A stretch of 64,000 nt of DNA, taken from the NCBI GenBank assembly GCA_023257195.1, contig JALRCU010000032.1, forward strand, positions 45,545-109,544. Direction: 5' to 3'. The notes beneath the pieces are model-generated. The model did not search any database, was not told where the DNA came from, and worked only from the letters and a program-made list of their open reading frames with translations. How positions within the stretch are numbered: the first letter of the stretch is position 1; each line of letters begins with the position of its first letter. Below are positions 55,185 through 63,531 of the stretch, piece after piece. Origin of the DNA: Holophagaceae bacterium. Lineage in GTDB: Bacteria; Acidobacteriota; Holophagae; Holophagales; Holophagaceae. The translations under genes were made by a program, and so were the position numbers.

Positions 55185-56489
55185 ATGAATTCGCTACACT
55201 TAATTATGCCTCTTCATCCCGAAGCTCAAATCCTAAATGACCTGATCGACCAAGAACATCCTTCATTAGGAAAAGCGTTATCCTCCTTCGGTCGTCGCGT
55301 TTATGCCCCTAAGGGGATCCCTTTTCAAGCTCAACAGGCCGCAGGCTGCAAGGTGAATGCCACGATCGGACAAATTACCGATGGCAAGGGGCAACCATTG
55401 CCCCTTGATCGTCTCGCTGGTCTCATGAAGGATCTCCCCCAAAAAGACGTATTTCTATATTCGCCGATCCAAGGCCGAGAGCGATGTCGTACTCTGTGGA
55501 AAAATAAATTAATCGCCGAAGATATCCGTTTCTCGACCCTATCTCTTCCCGGAGTGAGTCTAGGAATATGCCATGCTCTCGCGATGGCTACAGATCTCTT
55601 TTTTGAACGAGGCGATACACTTGTGGTCCCTGATCTCTATTGGGATAATTACGATCAAATTTTTGAAGTTCGACACGAAGCACGTATGGTCCACTATCCT
55701 TTCTATGACGGTACTACTTTCAATATAAAAGGTTTGAAGCAAGTCCTCGATGAAGTGAGCGGTAAGGTTCACGTTTTACTTAATTTCCCCAATAATCCTA
55801 CTGGCTTTTCTCCTACGCTTAATGAGATTAAACAGATTTCCGACCTTCTTGTGTCGGCCGCTGAAAAAAGAATCGTAGTGGTCTATTGCGATGATGCTTA
55901 TCATGGACTTGTTTTCGAGCCAAACGCTACAACCCAAAGCCTTTTTTTTGAGTTGATTGATCGCCACCCCAATTTAATCGCCCTAAAAGCGGACGGTGTG
56001 ACCAAGGAATTAAGTTTCTTCGGTGGCCGGGTGGGGTTTCTTTCCTTGGGGCTCTCGGGGCCTGTAGGGCAGTATTTGAATGAAAAGATCTGCGGCCTTG
56101 TCCGTGGGAGTGTGGGCTCACCCGTTGGTATCAGTCAATTTCTTTCAGAAGAGGAGTTACTCGATCCTCAACATGAGTCATCTTTCCAAAACCTAAAATC
56201 TATTTTAGAGAAACGCTATCGTGTTTTACAAGCGGGCTTAAGTCAAGGATCTCCCTTTTGGACTCCTCTCCCCTTCAACTCAGGTTGCTTCTGTCTTCTC
56301 CAACTCAAACCCGGCTTAGAAGCTGAGAAAGTCCGACAACAATTGATTAAGGATGAGAGTGTTGGGGTGGTCAGTCATCTAGATCGTTATCTCCGAATTG
56401 CCTTTTGCTCAATGACAGAAGAGGATATTTCAATACTTCTACAAGCGCTCCATCGAACCTGTGAGAAAATGGAGATTAGTCGTTTCTAA
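55185..56489 (+). CDS. Class I/II aminotransferase
   Basis: A 434-residue PLP-dependent aminotransferase of fold type I. Recognisable parts are GRERCRTLWKN, LLNFPNNPTGFSPT near residue 205, VVYCDDAYHGLVFE with the Asp and Tyr that contact PLP, and the PLP lysine in ALKADGVTKELSFFGGRVGF near residue 273. Many aspartate/aromatic aminotransferases look like this, so the substrate is not assigned. It is 12 bases upstream of the methylmalonyl-CoA epimerase gene and probably co-transcribed. Confidence 0.85.
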   Translation: MNSLHLIMPLHPEAQILNDLIDQEHPSLGKALSSFGRRVYAPKGIPFQAQQAAGCKVNATIGQITDGKGQPLPLDRLAGLMKDLPQKDVFLYSPIQGRERCRTLWKNKLIAEDIRFSTLSLPGVSLGICHALAMATDLFFERGDTLVVPDLYWDNYDQIFEVRHEARMVHYPFYDGTTFNIKGLKQVLDEVSGKVHVLLNFPNNPTGFSPTLNEIKQISDLLVSAAEKRIVVVYCDDAYHGLVFEPNATTQSLFFELIDRHPNLIALKADGVTKELSFFGGRVGFLSLGLSGPVGQYLNEKICGLVRGSVGSPVGISQFLSEEELLDPQHESSFQNLKSILEKRYRVLQAGLSQGSPFWTPLPFNSGCFCLLQLKPGLEAEKVRQQLIKDESVGVVSHLDRYLRIAFCSMTEEDISILLQALHRTCEKMEISRF

Positions 56490-56501
56490 AGGCTTTATCA
56501 T

Positions 56502-56906
56502 ATGAAATTTCTTCGGATTAACCACATCGGCATCGCTTCTAAGGATTTAAGAGAAGTGGTGACGCGTATGAACTCCTTATTTGATCAAACCCCTACACAC
56601 CAGGAAGAAGTGAAGGACCAGAAAGTCAATACGGTCTTCTATTCTGCAGGAGAGTCTCGTCTCGAATTTTTAGAGACTACCGATCCGGAAGGCCCCATTG
56701 GAAAATTTATCAATAAAAGAGGGCAAGGAATTCATCATATCTGCTTGGAAGTTGAGAATATTCACGAGGCACTTATTCATCTCAAAAATAAAGGGGTTCG
56801 CCTCATCGACGAACAGCCCCGAAAGGGCGCTCATAATTGCTGGGTTGCTTTCATCCATCCTTCGGAAACAGGTGGAGTATTGATGGAACTATCACAAGAG
56901 GCCTAA
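56502..56906 (+). CDS. mce: Methylmalonyl-CoA epimerase
   Basis: A 134-residue VOC-fold enzyme that interconverts the two methylmalonyl-CoA epimers in propionate/succinate metabolism. The metal ligands are in RINHIGIASKDL near residue 8, GQGIHHICLEVENI near residue 84 and GGVLMELSQ at the end. FLETTDPEGPIGKFINKRG is the family block before the second ligand. The mutase genes are not in the window. Its stop overlaps the prepilin peptidase stop by 4 bases. Confidence 0.93.
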   Translation: MKFLRINHIGIASKDLREVVTRMNSLFDQTPTHQEEVKDQKVNTVFYSAGESRLEFLETTDPEGPIGKFINKRGQGIHHICLEVENIHEALIHLKNKGVRLIDEQPRKGAHNCWVAFIHPSETGGVLMELSQEA

Positions 56907-57703
56907 GATATAACGTTTGCTAAGTATATGCGCCACAAGAACTCTCCCCAGAGGGCAATAACGCCTGCGGATACGGCCAAGAAAGAACCAAATGGGAGTT
57001 GAGTATCCCAGGTTCCTCTTTTTTGAATTTTCAAAATCAGTCCCCAAATAGTTCCAAGCAATGCCGCTAAAAAAAAGATGCCAAGCATCGATCTCCAGCC
57101 AAAGAAAACACCCATCCAAGCCATCATTTTTGCATCGCCACCCCCAAAACCCTCTTGGTGTCGCCAAATAACATAAATCTGATTCAATACCCAAATGAAG
57201 CCCCATCCCATGACCCCTGCCATAAGGCCTGAAAGTAAGCTTGAGAAAGAGTGAGGGGCAGCCCAAGTTGTCCCAATAATAAGAAATAAAAACAGAGGCA
57301 TTTGGACTGTGTCTGGTAATAATCCTTTTTCTAGGTCTGTAAAAAAGAGTGTGACGAGGCCCATGACAACGACAACCCACATCACATAGTTCAAGGTTTC
57401 ACCCCATAGAAGAAGCGGATACATACCAAGACAAGCAAAAGCTAAAAAGAGTTCGACGATCCAATATCGATGCGAGAAAGGATGTCGACAGGATCGACAT
57501 TGCCCTCGTAGTAGCCAGAAACTCAACAGAGGGATGAGATCTCGATAACGAATGAAATCTCCACAATGAGGGCAGCGACTTCGACCCCAAATAGAGCGAT
57601 TTGAGGCATTCTCAGCTGTCGAGCGATGAATAAGTACGTTACAAAAGGACCCAAGACATAGACCGATGGTGAACAAAAAACATTTAACAAATAGGGCTGT
57701 CAT
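56903..57703 (-). CDS. pilD: Type IV prepilin peptidase / N-methyltransferase
   Basis: A 266-residue polytopic membrane enzyme that cleaves and methylates prepilin-like proteins of type IV pili or type II secretion. The two CxxC pairs of the cytoplasmic methyltransferase domain are RCPHCGDF and QCRSCRHPF (residues ~43-75). The catalytic aspartates are in FFTDLEKGLLPD near residue 130 and GFGGGDAKMMAW near residue 190. No pilin genes are near it. It is convergent with mce. Confidence 0.95.
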   Translation of the reverse strand: MTALFVKCFLFTIGLCLGSFCNVLIHRSTAENASNRSIWGRSRCPHCGDFIRYRDLIPLLSFWLLRGQCRSCRHPFSHRYWIVELFLAFACLGMYPLLLWGETLNYVMWVVVVMGLVTLFFTDLEKGLLPDTVQMPLFLFLIIGTTWAAPHSFSSLLSGLMAGVMGWGFIWVLNQIYVIWRHQEGFGGGDAKMMAWMGVFFGWRSMLGIFFLAALLGTIWGLILKIQKRGTWDTQLPFGSFLAVSAGVIALWGEFLWRIYLANVIS

Positions 57704-57791
57704 CTTCTTATCTTCTCATCTTCAATCATTCCTTGGTGTGTACGATATGAAACTTAGGGCAAAATATAAGATACGATCAAAAGGATAAGAA

Positions 57792-58376
57792 ATGAGCAAA
57801 CTAAGACTGCTAGGTATTTTATTCCTTTCAAACGTTCTCCTATGGGGTCAATCTAAACCACAAGTCAAGATTGTAACTAATTATGGTTCTATCATCGTTG
57901 AGCTAGAATCGAGTTTAGCCCCTAAGACAGTAGCTAACTTTCTTCGTTATGTCGAAGAGGGTCATTTTGTTGGAACTACCTTCCATCGGGTGGTCGAGGG
58001 ATTTGTTATCCAAGGTGGTGGACACCTTGAGGACCTTACGGAGAAGCCTACACATGATCCTATTCCCAATGAATCAGAACGAGCCTACAAAGGAGGTCTT
58101 AAAAATACTCGAGGGACCATCGCGATGGCTCGGGAAACAGCCCCCGATACCGCAAATTCTCAGTTTTATATCAACACGGTAGATAATACTCGACTGGATT
58201 TTAAAGATGCCTCAGAAACAGGCATTGGTTATTGCGCTTTTGGCCGTGTTATTGAGGGCATGGATACGGTCGATCGGATAAGTAAAGTGCGAGTGGAGTG
58301 GAGAAAAGGTATGCAAAACGTTCCTGTCTATCCAGTTCGTATCCGACAGGTGGAAATCATTTCGGGGACCCAGTGA
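57792..58376 (+). CDS. Exported cyclophilin-type peptidyl-prolyl isomerase
   Basis: A 194-residue cyclophilin with a signal peptide (LRLLGILFLSNVLLWG) that sends it to the periplasm. The catalytic FHRVVEGFVIQGGG is near residue 60, followed by GTIAMARETAPDTANSQFYIN near residue 110 and YCAFGRVIEGMDTVDRI. AAAAGGATAAGAA precedes the ATG. rlmN starts within its stop codon (GTGA), so the two are co-translated together with dut. Confidence 0.93.
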   Translation: MSKLRLLGILFLSNVLLWGQSKPQVKIVTNYGSIIVELESSLAPKTVANFLRYVEEGHFVGTTFHRVVEGFVIQGGGHLEDLTEKPTHDPIPNESERAYKGGLKNTRGTIAMARETAPDTANSQFYINTVDNTRLDFKDASETGIGYCAFGRVIEGMDTVDRISKVRVEWRKGMQNVPVYPVRIRQVEIISGTQ

Positions 58377-59437
58377 ATTTTGCTTGGGATCAACCTGCCC
58401 CGGAGCGAAAGGGGAGGCCCAATGCGTTTGGATTGACTCCTGAGGATCTCGAATCCCTAGGATGTCCCGGTCGCTCTCAGCACGTCTTTAGTCAATTACA
58501 GCGACAGTGGCAATGGATTGAAGAGCATCCTTTTTTATCGAAGGAAGTTCGTTACTGGCTAGAAGACCACACTGACTTATCGCTTCCGATACTATCCCAA
58601 GCTCTTCATTCTGAAGATGGTTCAACAAAATGTATTCTGAGTTTAAACGATGGAGAGCTTATCGAGGTAGTCCATATGCCTCGTGAGGTAAAAACGTCGA
58701 GAGTAACACTCTGTATTTCCAGTCAGGTAGGCTGTGCTATGGGTTGCACCTTTTGTGCTACGGGGGCCATGGGTATTAAGCGAAACTTAGAGAGTGGAGA
58801 AATTGTTGGCCAAGTCTTATTACTTATGAAGACCCTCGGCCCCAAGACCCCGGATCATCTTACGCTCGTCTTCATGGGTATGGGTGAGCCACTTCACAAT
58901 CTCATGAACGTTCATAAAGCAATTCAAATTTTATCTCATTCTCATGGTCTCAATATTAGTCCCAAACGAATCACTGTATCAACCAGTGGCCTAGTTTCCG
59001 GAATCGAGCGACTGGCAAGAATGACCCCACGACCCTTACTTGCAATTTCTCTGAACGCCACTACCGATGAGGTTCGCTCGTCGTCTATGCCCATCAATCG
59101 AGCTTACAATTTATCTCAACTCCGGCATGCTCTCGACTCTTGGATACTAAAAACTAATGAAAAATTAACTTTCGAGTATGTTTTGATGAGGGGTGTCAAC
59201 GATAGTTATCTTGATGCACACCGACTTTCAGAATGGCTGGGTGAATTAAGACATCAACACAACGTCAACTTGATTCCTATGAATGAACATAGAGCAAGTG
59301 ACCAAAAAGAGCCTTCCCGTGAAAGTCTTGAGATCTTCAGCCGAACTCTAAGAGATCTTGGATGTTTTGTGACTGTGAGAAAATCAAGAGGACGGGACAT
59401 ACAAGCAGCCTGTGGTCAACTAATAAGGAATTTATGA
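58373..59437 (+). CDS. rlmN: Dual-specificity 23S rRNA/tRNA adenine C2-methyltransferase RlmN
   Basis: A 354-residue radical-SAM enzyme that methylates A2503 of 23S rRNA and A37 of some tRNAs. The radical-SAM cluster motif is GCAMGCTFCATGAMG near residue 121, VFMGMGEPLHN follows near residue 180, and the second catalytic cysteine is in IQAACGQL near residue 346. The start is the GTG at 58373 with GGGGA 5 bases upstream; it overlaps the cyclophilin stop. Its own TGA overlaps the ATG of dut. Confidence 0.95.
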   Translation: MNFAWDQPAPERKGRPNAFGLTPEDLESLGCPGRSQHVFSQLQRQWQWIEEHPFLSKEVRYWLEDHTDLSLPILSQALHSEDGSTKCILSLNDGELIEVVHMPREVKTSRVTLCISSQVGCAMGCTFCATGAMGIKRNLESGEIVGQVLLLMKTLGPKTPDHLTLVFMGMGEPLHNLMNVHKAIQILSHSHGLNISPKRITVSTSGLVSGIERLARMTPRPLLAISLNATTDEVRSSSMPINRAYNLSQLRHALDSWILKTNEKLTFEYVLMRGVNDSYLDAHRLSEWLGELRHQHNVNLIPMNEHRASDQKEPSRESLEIFSRTLRDLGCFVTVRKSRGRDIQAACGQLIRNL

Positions 59438-59898
59438 GCCTCGCAATTTCTATTTATCAATTACCGCATGGCGAGGGTCTCCCTCTCCCTGAACAAGGAA
59501 GTTTCTTAGCTGCAGGTTTTGATCTCAGAGCCGCATTACCTAAAGACCATCCTGTCATATTGAAGTCTGGTGAGCGTCGACTAATCCCCTCAGGTCTCGC
59601 CATAGCGATCCCTGAGGGTTATGAAGGACAGATCCGACCCCGCTCTGGACTGGCTTTGAAGCATGGAGTCACGGTATTGAATGCACCAGGAACCATTGAT
59701 GCGGACTATCGTGGTGAAATTCAAGTACTTCTAATTCACCACGGTGAGGAACCATTCACGATTCAGAGAGGGGATCGTATCGCGCAATTGGTTATTTCAT
59801 CATTCGAGAAAATTCTTTGGGATCCGGTTCCTTCTTTAGAGGCCTTGAGGGAGACCTCTCGCGGCAGTCAGGGGTACGGATCGACAGGAACCCATTGA
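59434..59898 (+). CDS. dut: Deoxyuridine 5'-triphosphate nucleotidohydrolase
   Basis: A 154-residue trimeric dUTPase that removes dUTP and makes dUMP. Motif I is AAGFDLRAA, motif II is RPRSGLALKHGV, motif III is LNAPGTIDADYRGEIQV, motif IV is RGDRIAQLVI and the C-terminal motif V is RGSQGYGSTG. The ATG overlaps the rlmN stop (ATGA) with AAGGA upstream. The operon ends at a strong bidirectional terminator. Confidence 0.96.
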   Translation: MSLAISIYQLPHGEGLPLPEQGSFLAAGFDLRAALPKDHPVILKSGERRLIPSGLAIAIPEGYEGQIRPRSGLALKHGVTVLNAPGTIDADYRGEIQVLLIHHGEEPFTIQRGDRIAQLVISSFEKILWDPVPSLEALRETSRGSQGYGSTGTH

Positions 59899-59916
59899 TT
59901 CAATACTAGGGATGGA

Positions 59917-59949
59917 CTAAAAAAGGCTCCCATAGGGAGCCTTTTTTAG
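59917..59949. terminator. Bidirectional rho-independent terminator between dut and skp
   Basis: Fifteen-base perfect arms CTAAAAAAGGCTCCC / GGGAGCCTTTTTTAG around the loop ATA. The A and T runs on both sides let it end the rightward dut operon and the leftward bamA-skp operon. Confidence 0.95.
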
Positions 59950-59964
59950 TAATCGAGTGTAAAG

Positions 59965-60546
59965 TTATTTTTTCTTAGGCGTCACAGCTGAAGAAGCCGG
60001 TGCTTTTGTTGCGGCAGGTTTCTCCGCCGAACCAGCATCGTACCGTTTAGCCACTTCATTAGTGAAATCGAGCCCCCACGTTGGATCAAAAATCGTATAT
60101 AGTCCCTGTTGATAATTCAGAATCATTTGAAGCTTACGCTCTTTAGCAACCGCTTCGACAATAGGGGTAATTTCGTTATTAAATTGAACTTGGATTTTTT
60201 GTTGAGCTTTACCTACTTCAGCTTGTGCATCTTCTTGCATTTTTTTAAAATCAAACTCAAGATCGCGTAATTGACGATTAATCTTTTCTTTAGCGGTGTC
60301 ATCAATCGAGGCTGAAGTGAGTTGTTTTTGGAGATCTTGTCCTTCTTTCTGTTTCGCTTCAATCTTATCGGACCAGTTTTTTTCAACAACTTGGAATTCC
60401 GAAAGTAATTTTTTACCTCGCGTGGTCGATTGCAGAACCTGCTGAGGGATAAACATGGCCAACCGAGGGGACGTATCAGAGGGTAATTCTTGGGCGACGG
60501 CGACAAAAGACATCATCGAGGCAAATAACAAAGTTACGAATTTCAT
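59965..60546 (-). CDS. Periplasmic chaperone Skp/OmpH family
   Basis: A 193-residue protein with a signal peptide (KFVTLLFASMMSFVAVA), a short beta segment (PRLAMFIPQQVLQST) and a long charged coiled-coil from residue ~50 to ~130 (KEKINRQLRDLEFDFKKMQEDAQAEV). This is the tentacle structure of Skp, which carries outer-membrane proteins to BamA. The C-terminal tail is Ala/Pro/Lys-rich. GGGAG precedes the ATG at 60546. It lies directly after bamA, the standard gene order. Confidence 0.88.
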   Translation of the reverse strand: MKFVTLLFASMMSFVAVAQELPSDTSPRLAMFIPQQVLQSTTRGKKLLSEFQVVEKNWSDKIEAKQKEGQDLQKQLTSASIDDTAKEKINRQLRDLEFDFKKMQEDAQAEVGKAQQKIQVQFNNEITPIVEAVAKERKLQMILNYQQGLYTIFDPTWGLDFTNEVAKRYDAGSAEKPAATKAPASSAVTPKKK

Positions 60547-60607
60547 AAAACTCCCAAAAGAATAGTTGTATATTTTATCCAATATCGGCTAATTAAACGA
60601 GAAAAAA

Positions 60608-63094
60608 CTAAAAAGTTGTCCCAATTGAGAATTGGAAGTCGTTTTTACCGTAAACATCGTAGGCATAGGGGTTTAGTTTCGTCGACCAGATTAAACGCAT
60701 TGGAGCGGGGCTGATTGGTAGAAAGAATCTAAGTTCTGCTCCTATGGACTGCCGTAACGCTTCAGAGAAAACTCTTTTCCCAGGAGCCCATGCATTGCCT
60801 GCATCGTAGAAGATCACAAATCTAAATGCATCGGCCACCTTGAAGGCATATTCAAAGTTAGCCACGAACTGTTTGTTTCCACCAACAACTACAGGGTATC
60901 CATTGGGATCAAACTCGAGGGATCCAACCTGCCCATATCGATAACCACGAATCGAATTCTCTCCGCCCGGTCGAAAAAAGTTATACAGTAGCAAGCCTCT
61001 TGAACTTAGATCTTGGATATGGCCATAGGCCATGTTGAACCCAAATATATTTCTTTCGCCAAGGCTAAAGTAGTTCACAAATTCATAATTACTTCTTTGA
61101 TTGGCACGATCACCACCGAACTGCCAACCGCCATACGAATAAGAGTACGAGAGTTTGGTGCCCTCCGTTGGTTTATAGGGATTATCAACTGTGTTGAAAC
61201 TGATACTTACACTTACGTCTGAAGTTAATTCGTTATTCGCATTTCGAAAGTAATAGTTTTGACCTCCGCTAATTTCTACGACTCGCCATGAATACCCCAA
61301 ACTGATTTCTGTGAAATAGGCCCATTGCTTATCTTTGAAAAAGTTACTGAGCCTTGCTCCGGTACCAATAGATATACCTTTGGTAGCCTGTGAATAAGCA
61401 TTAGCAGCTCCAACACGAGAAGCATCGTAGTCCGTAGAATTACTAAAAATACTGGTAGATAAGCTGTAAGGTAAATCGGCTACGTAGGGCTGCAATAAAG
61501 AAACACTTAGGGCTTTTTGAAATTGACCCGAATTTACGCTCAGTTGTAAAGCGTCTCCGTTTCCATTTAGATTCTTTGTTGCAAAAGACATACCAAGGGA
61601 GAATCCATAAAGCTCACCGTATCCTCCATTGAAGAGGAGTTCGTTGATACCTGCTTCAACTCCTTTAATGGTCAGATCGACTTGGTTTTTATCTGGAACG
61701 ATTTCAACCTTAGGTTCGGATTCTTTGATGTCGAAGAAAGTCAATTGGCTAAGTCGTAACATCGAATCTTTGAAAATCTCTCGCCCAAAAGTATCTCCTT
61801 CTCTCAAGAGAAATGCGCGCCTTAGAACTTTATCTTTTGTACTATCGTTACCAACAAAGACAATGTCTCTAATTGTGAACCGTTCCCCCTCCTCCACTTT
61901 AAGCGTCGTGTCGACAAAGTTCTTTCCGTCGACCACTCGGGTAGTAAAAGATGGTTCAGCCCGGTAGAGAATATAACCAGCGTTACTATAGCCTTCTCGT
62001 ATTTTATCCAGCGCTTCGTTGAGAGCGCCTAAATCAAAATAGACTTTTTTTCGGGTTGACTGTGTAGGTTTCAGATCAAGAAATTTGGCAATGATAGAAC
62101 TGTTATCGCGCTTGGCAATCCCATATTTATCAGTATAAAAAACCTCAGTGAAAACTTTATTTCCCTCAATTTTTAAATCTCCTTCATAGAAGGGTTCACC
62201 TTCCACAATTTGGAAATTTAATATAGACCTTAAGTCATACGAAGGAGAGCGGCCTTCGGCTACAAGACGAGTATTTTTTAATCTAGCTTTTTCAGTTGTA
62301 AAATCTTCTGTTCTGATATCGGGCTTGCTAATAAAGACATCCTTATACCCCTTGCGCCAGTAGGCTTTTTTAAGTAGTTCTATATCTTCATCGATACTTT
62401 TATCGATCAGTAAATCTTTTGAAGTAATTGGACTTAAAAACCAGTTGTACTCACTGGTTTTGATGATTGATCTGAGTTGCTTTTCAGAAAACACCTGATT
62501 ACCAGTAAATTTGATTTGATAAATGCGATTTTTACCACCTTCTTTGATATCGAAAAGAAGTCGAGCAAGCCCTGGTCCCATTGGCTCTAAACTCACCTCA
62601 ATGCTAGGAGATCTAAATCCTTTTTCCGAAGCAAGATCTACAATAATATCTTTAATTTTTCGAACGGCGTCTGGATCATAGGGAGCATCGATCCTAATTT
62701 CGGCTTTTTTGTCTTTAACTTTATCTTTAATCGACGTAAGACCGATTTCTGTACCGCCCCGATAGTCAATTTCTTTAATAATCGGGCGTTCCGTGACGAT
62801 AATGATAACTTTTTTTCCCTGCTCGGCATCTTCGACGTTGATTTTAATATCATCAAAAGCTTTCATCTCCCACAAGACTTGAAGGATATTAGAGAAATCA
62901 ATTGTCCTGAGTTCGTCACCGACTTTTAGTCCACTTCTAAAAAGGACGGTTTCTCTTGAGACTTTAGAAATACCCCGTATTTCGATGGCAGTAATTGTAT
63001 CTGGATCTTGTGCTTTTATATTATTACCTGCAGTCACAGCAAATAGAATGAGGCCTACTTTGAAGCTTATCTTAAGGCGTTGCGACCAATTCAT
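60608..63094 (-). CDS. bamA: Outer membrane protein assembly factor BamA
   Basis: An 828-residue Omp85 protein that inserts beta-barrel proteins into the outer membrane. After the signal peptide come five POTRA domains (residues ~30-420; for example AIEIRGISKVSRETVLFRSGLKVGD and FTIRDIVFVGNDSTKDKVLRRAF). A 16-strand barrel follows from about residue 430, with the loop-6 motif in FRPGGENSIRGYRYG and the C-terminal FQFSIGTTF. The ATG overlaps the clpC stop (ATGA) and skp follows downstream, giving a clpC-bamA-skp operon. Confidence 0.95.
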   Translation of the reverse strand: MNWSQRLKISFKVGLILFAVTAGNNIKAQDPDTITAIEIRGISKVSRETVLFRSGLKVGDELRTIDFSNILQVLWEMKAFDDIKINVEDAEQGKKVIIIVTERPIIKEIDYRGGTEIGLTSIKDKVKDKKAEIRIDAPYDPDAVRKIKDIIVDLASEKGFRSPSIEVSLEPMGPGLARLLFDIKEGGKNRIYQIKFTGNQVFSEKQLRSIIKTSEYNWFLSPITSKDLLIDKSIDEDIELLKKAYWRKGYKDVFISKPDIRTEDFTTEKARLKNTRLVAEGRSPSYDLRSILNFQIVEGEPFYEGDLKIEGNKVFTEVFYTDKYGIAKRDNSSIIAKFLDLKPTQSTRKKVYFDLGALNEALDKIREGYSNAGYILYRAEPSFTTRVVDGKNFVDTTLKVEEGERFTIRDIVFVGNDSTKDKVLRRAFLLREGDTFGREIFKDSMLRLSQLTFFDIKESEPKVEIVPDKNQVDLTIKGVEAGINELLFNGGYGELYGFSLGMSFATKNLNGNGDALQLSVNSGQFQKALSVSLLQPYVADLPYSLSTSIFSNSTDYDASRVGAANAYSQATKGISIGTGARLSNFFKDKQWAYFTEISLGYSWRVVEISGGQNYYFRNANNELTSDVSVSISFNTVDNPYKPTEGTKLSYSYSYGGWQFGGDRANQRSNYEFVNYFSLGERNIFGFNMAYGHIQDLSSRGLLLYNFFRPGGENSIRGYRYGQVGSLEFDPNGYPVVVGGNKQFVANFEYAFKVADAFRFVIFYDAGNAWAPGKRVFSEALRQSIGAELRFFLPISPAPMRLIWSTKLNPYAYDVYGKNDFQFSIGTTF

Positions 63095-63531
63095 TCACCT
63101 ACTCCAATCAAAGTTTTTGTTTCTACCAAGACTGGAACCAATTTGTCTCCCGAGCAATCAAAATTAACTTCTCCAGATGGGACTGCCTCGTATCCCAACA
63201 TGAGCTCAGCTAAAGGATCTTCCACCATCTTCTGTATGGCACGCCGAAGTGGACGTGCACCATAGGTTCGATCTTTTGAAGTATTTTTAACCAAAAGATC
63301 TACAGCACTCGAAGTGAGCGTAATTCGCAGTTTGTGTTTGGCTAGAGTGTGATTAACGTCATCAATAAGAAGTTGAACGATCTTCTTCAGCTCACCCTCG
63401 CCTAGACGATTAAATAAAACAGTTTCATCAATACGGTTTAGAAATTCTGGAGGGAAAGTTCTTTTGAGAACTTTTAGTACGTCGTTATGACGAGCTGAAT
63501 CTTTTGAATCATTTTCAAGAAATCCCACATT
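63091..63531 (-). CDS. clpC: 3' part of a ClpC-type AAA+ unfoldase, truncated at a junction
   Basis: The last ~146 residues of a Clp/Hsp100 unfoldase. PPEFLNRIDETVLFNRLG and GARPLRRAIQKMVEDPLAELML are the end of the second AAA+ module and its D2 small domain. The rest of a roughly 800-residue protein is missing: upstream of about 63,531 the frame meets a stop and the DNA becomes an unrelated sugar aminotransferase on the other strand. GTG codons near 63,528 should not be taken as a true start. The stop overlaps the bamA start. Confidence 0.88.
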   Translation of the reverse strand, partial: NVGFLENDSKDSARHNDVLKVLKRTFPPEFLNRIDETVLFNRLGEGELKKIVQLLIDDVNHTLAKHKLRITLTSSAVDLLVKNTSKDRTYGARPLRRAIQKMVEDPLAELMLGYEAVPSGEVNFDCSGDKLVPVLVETKTLIGVGE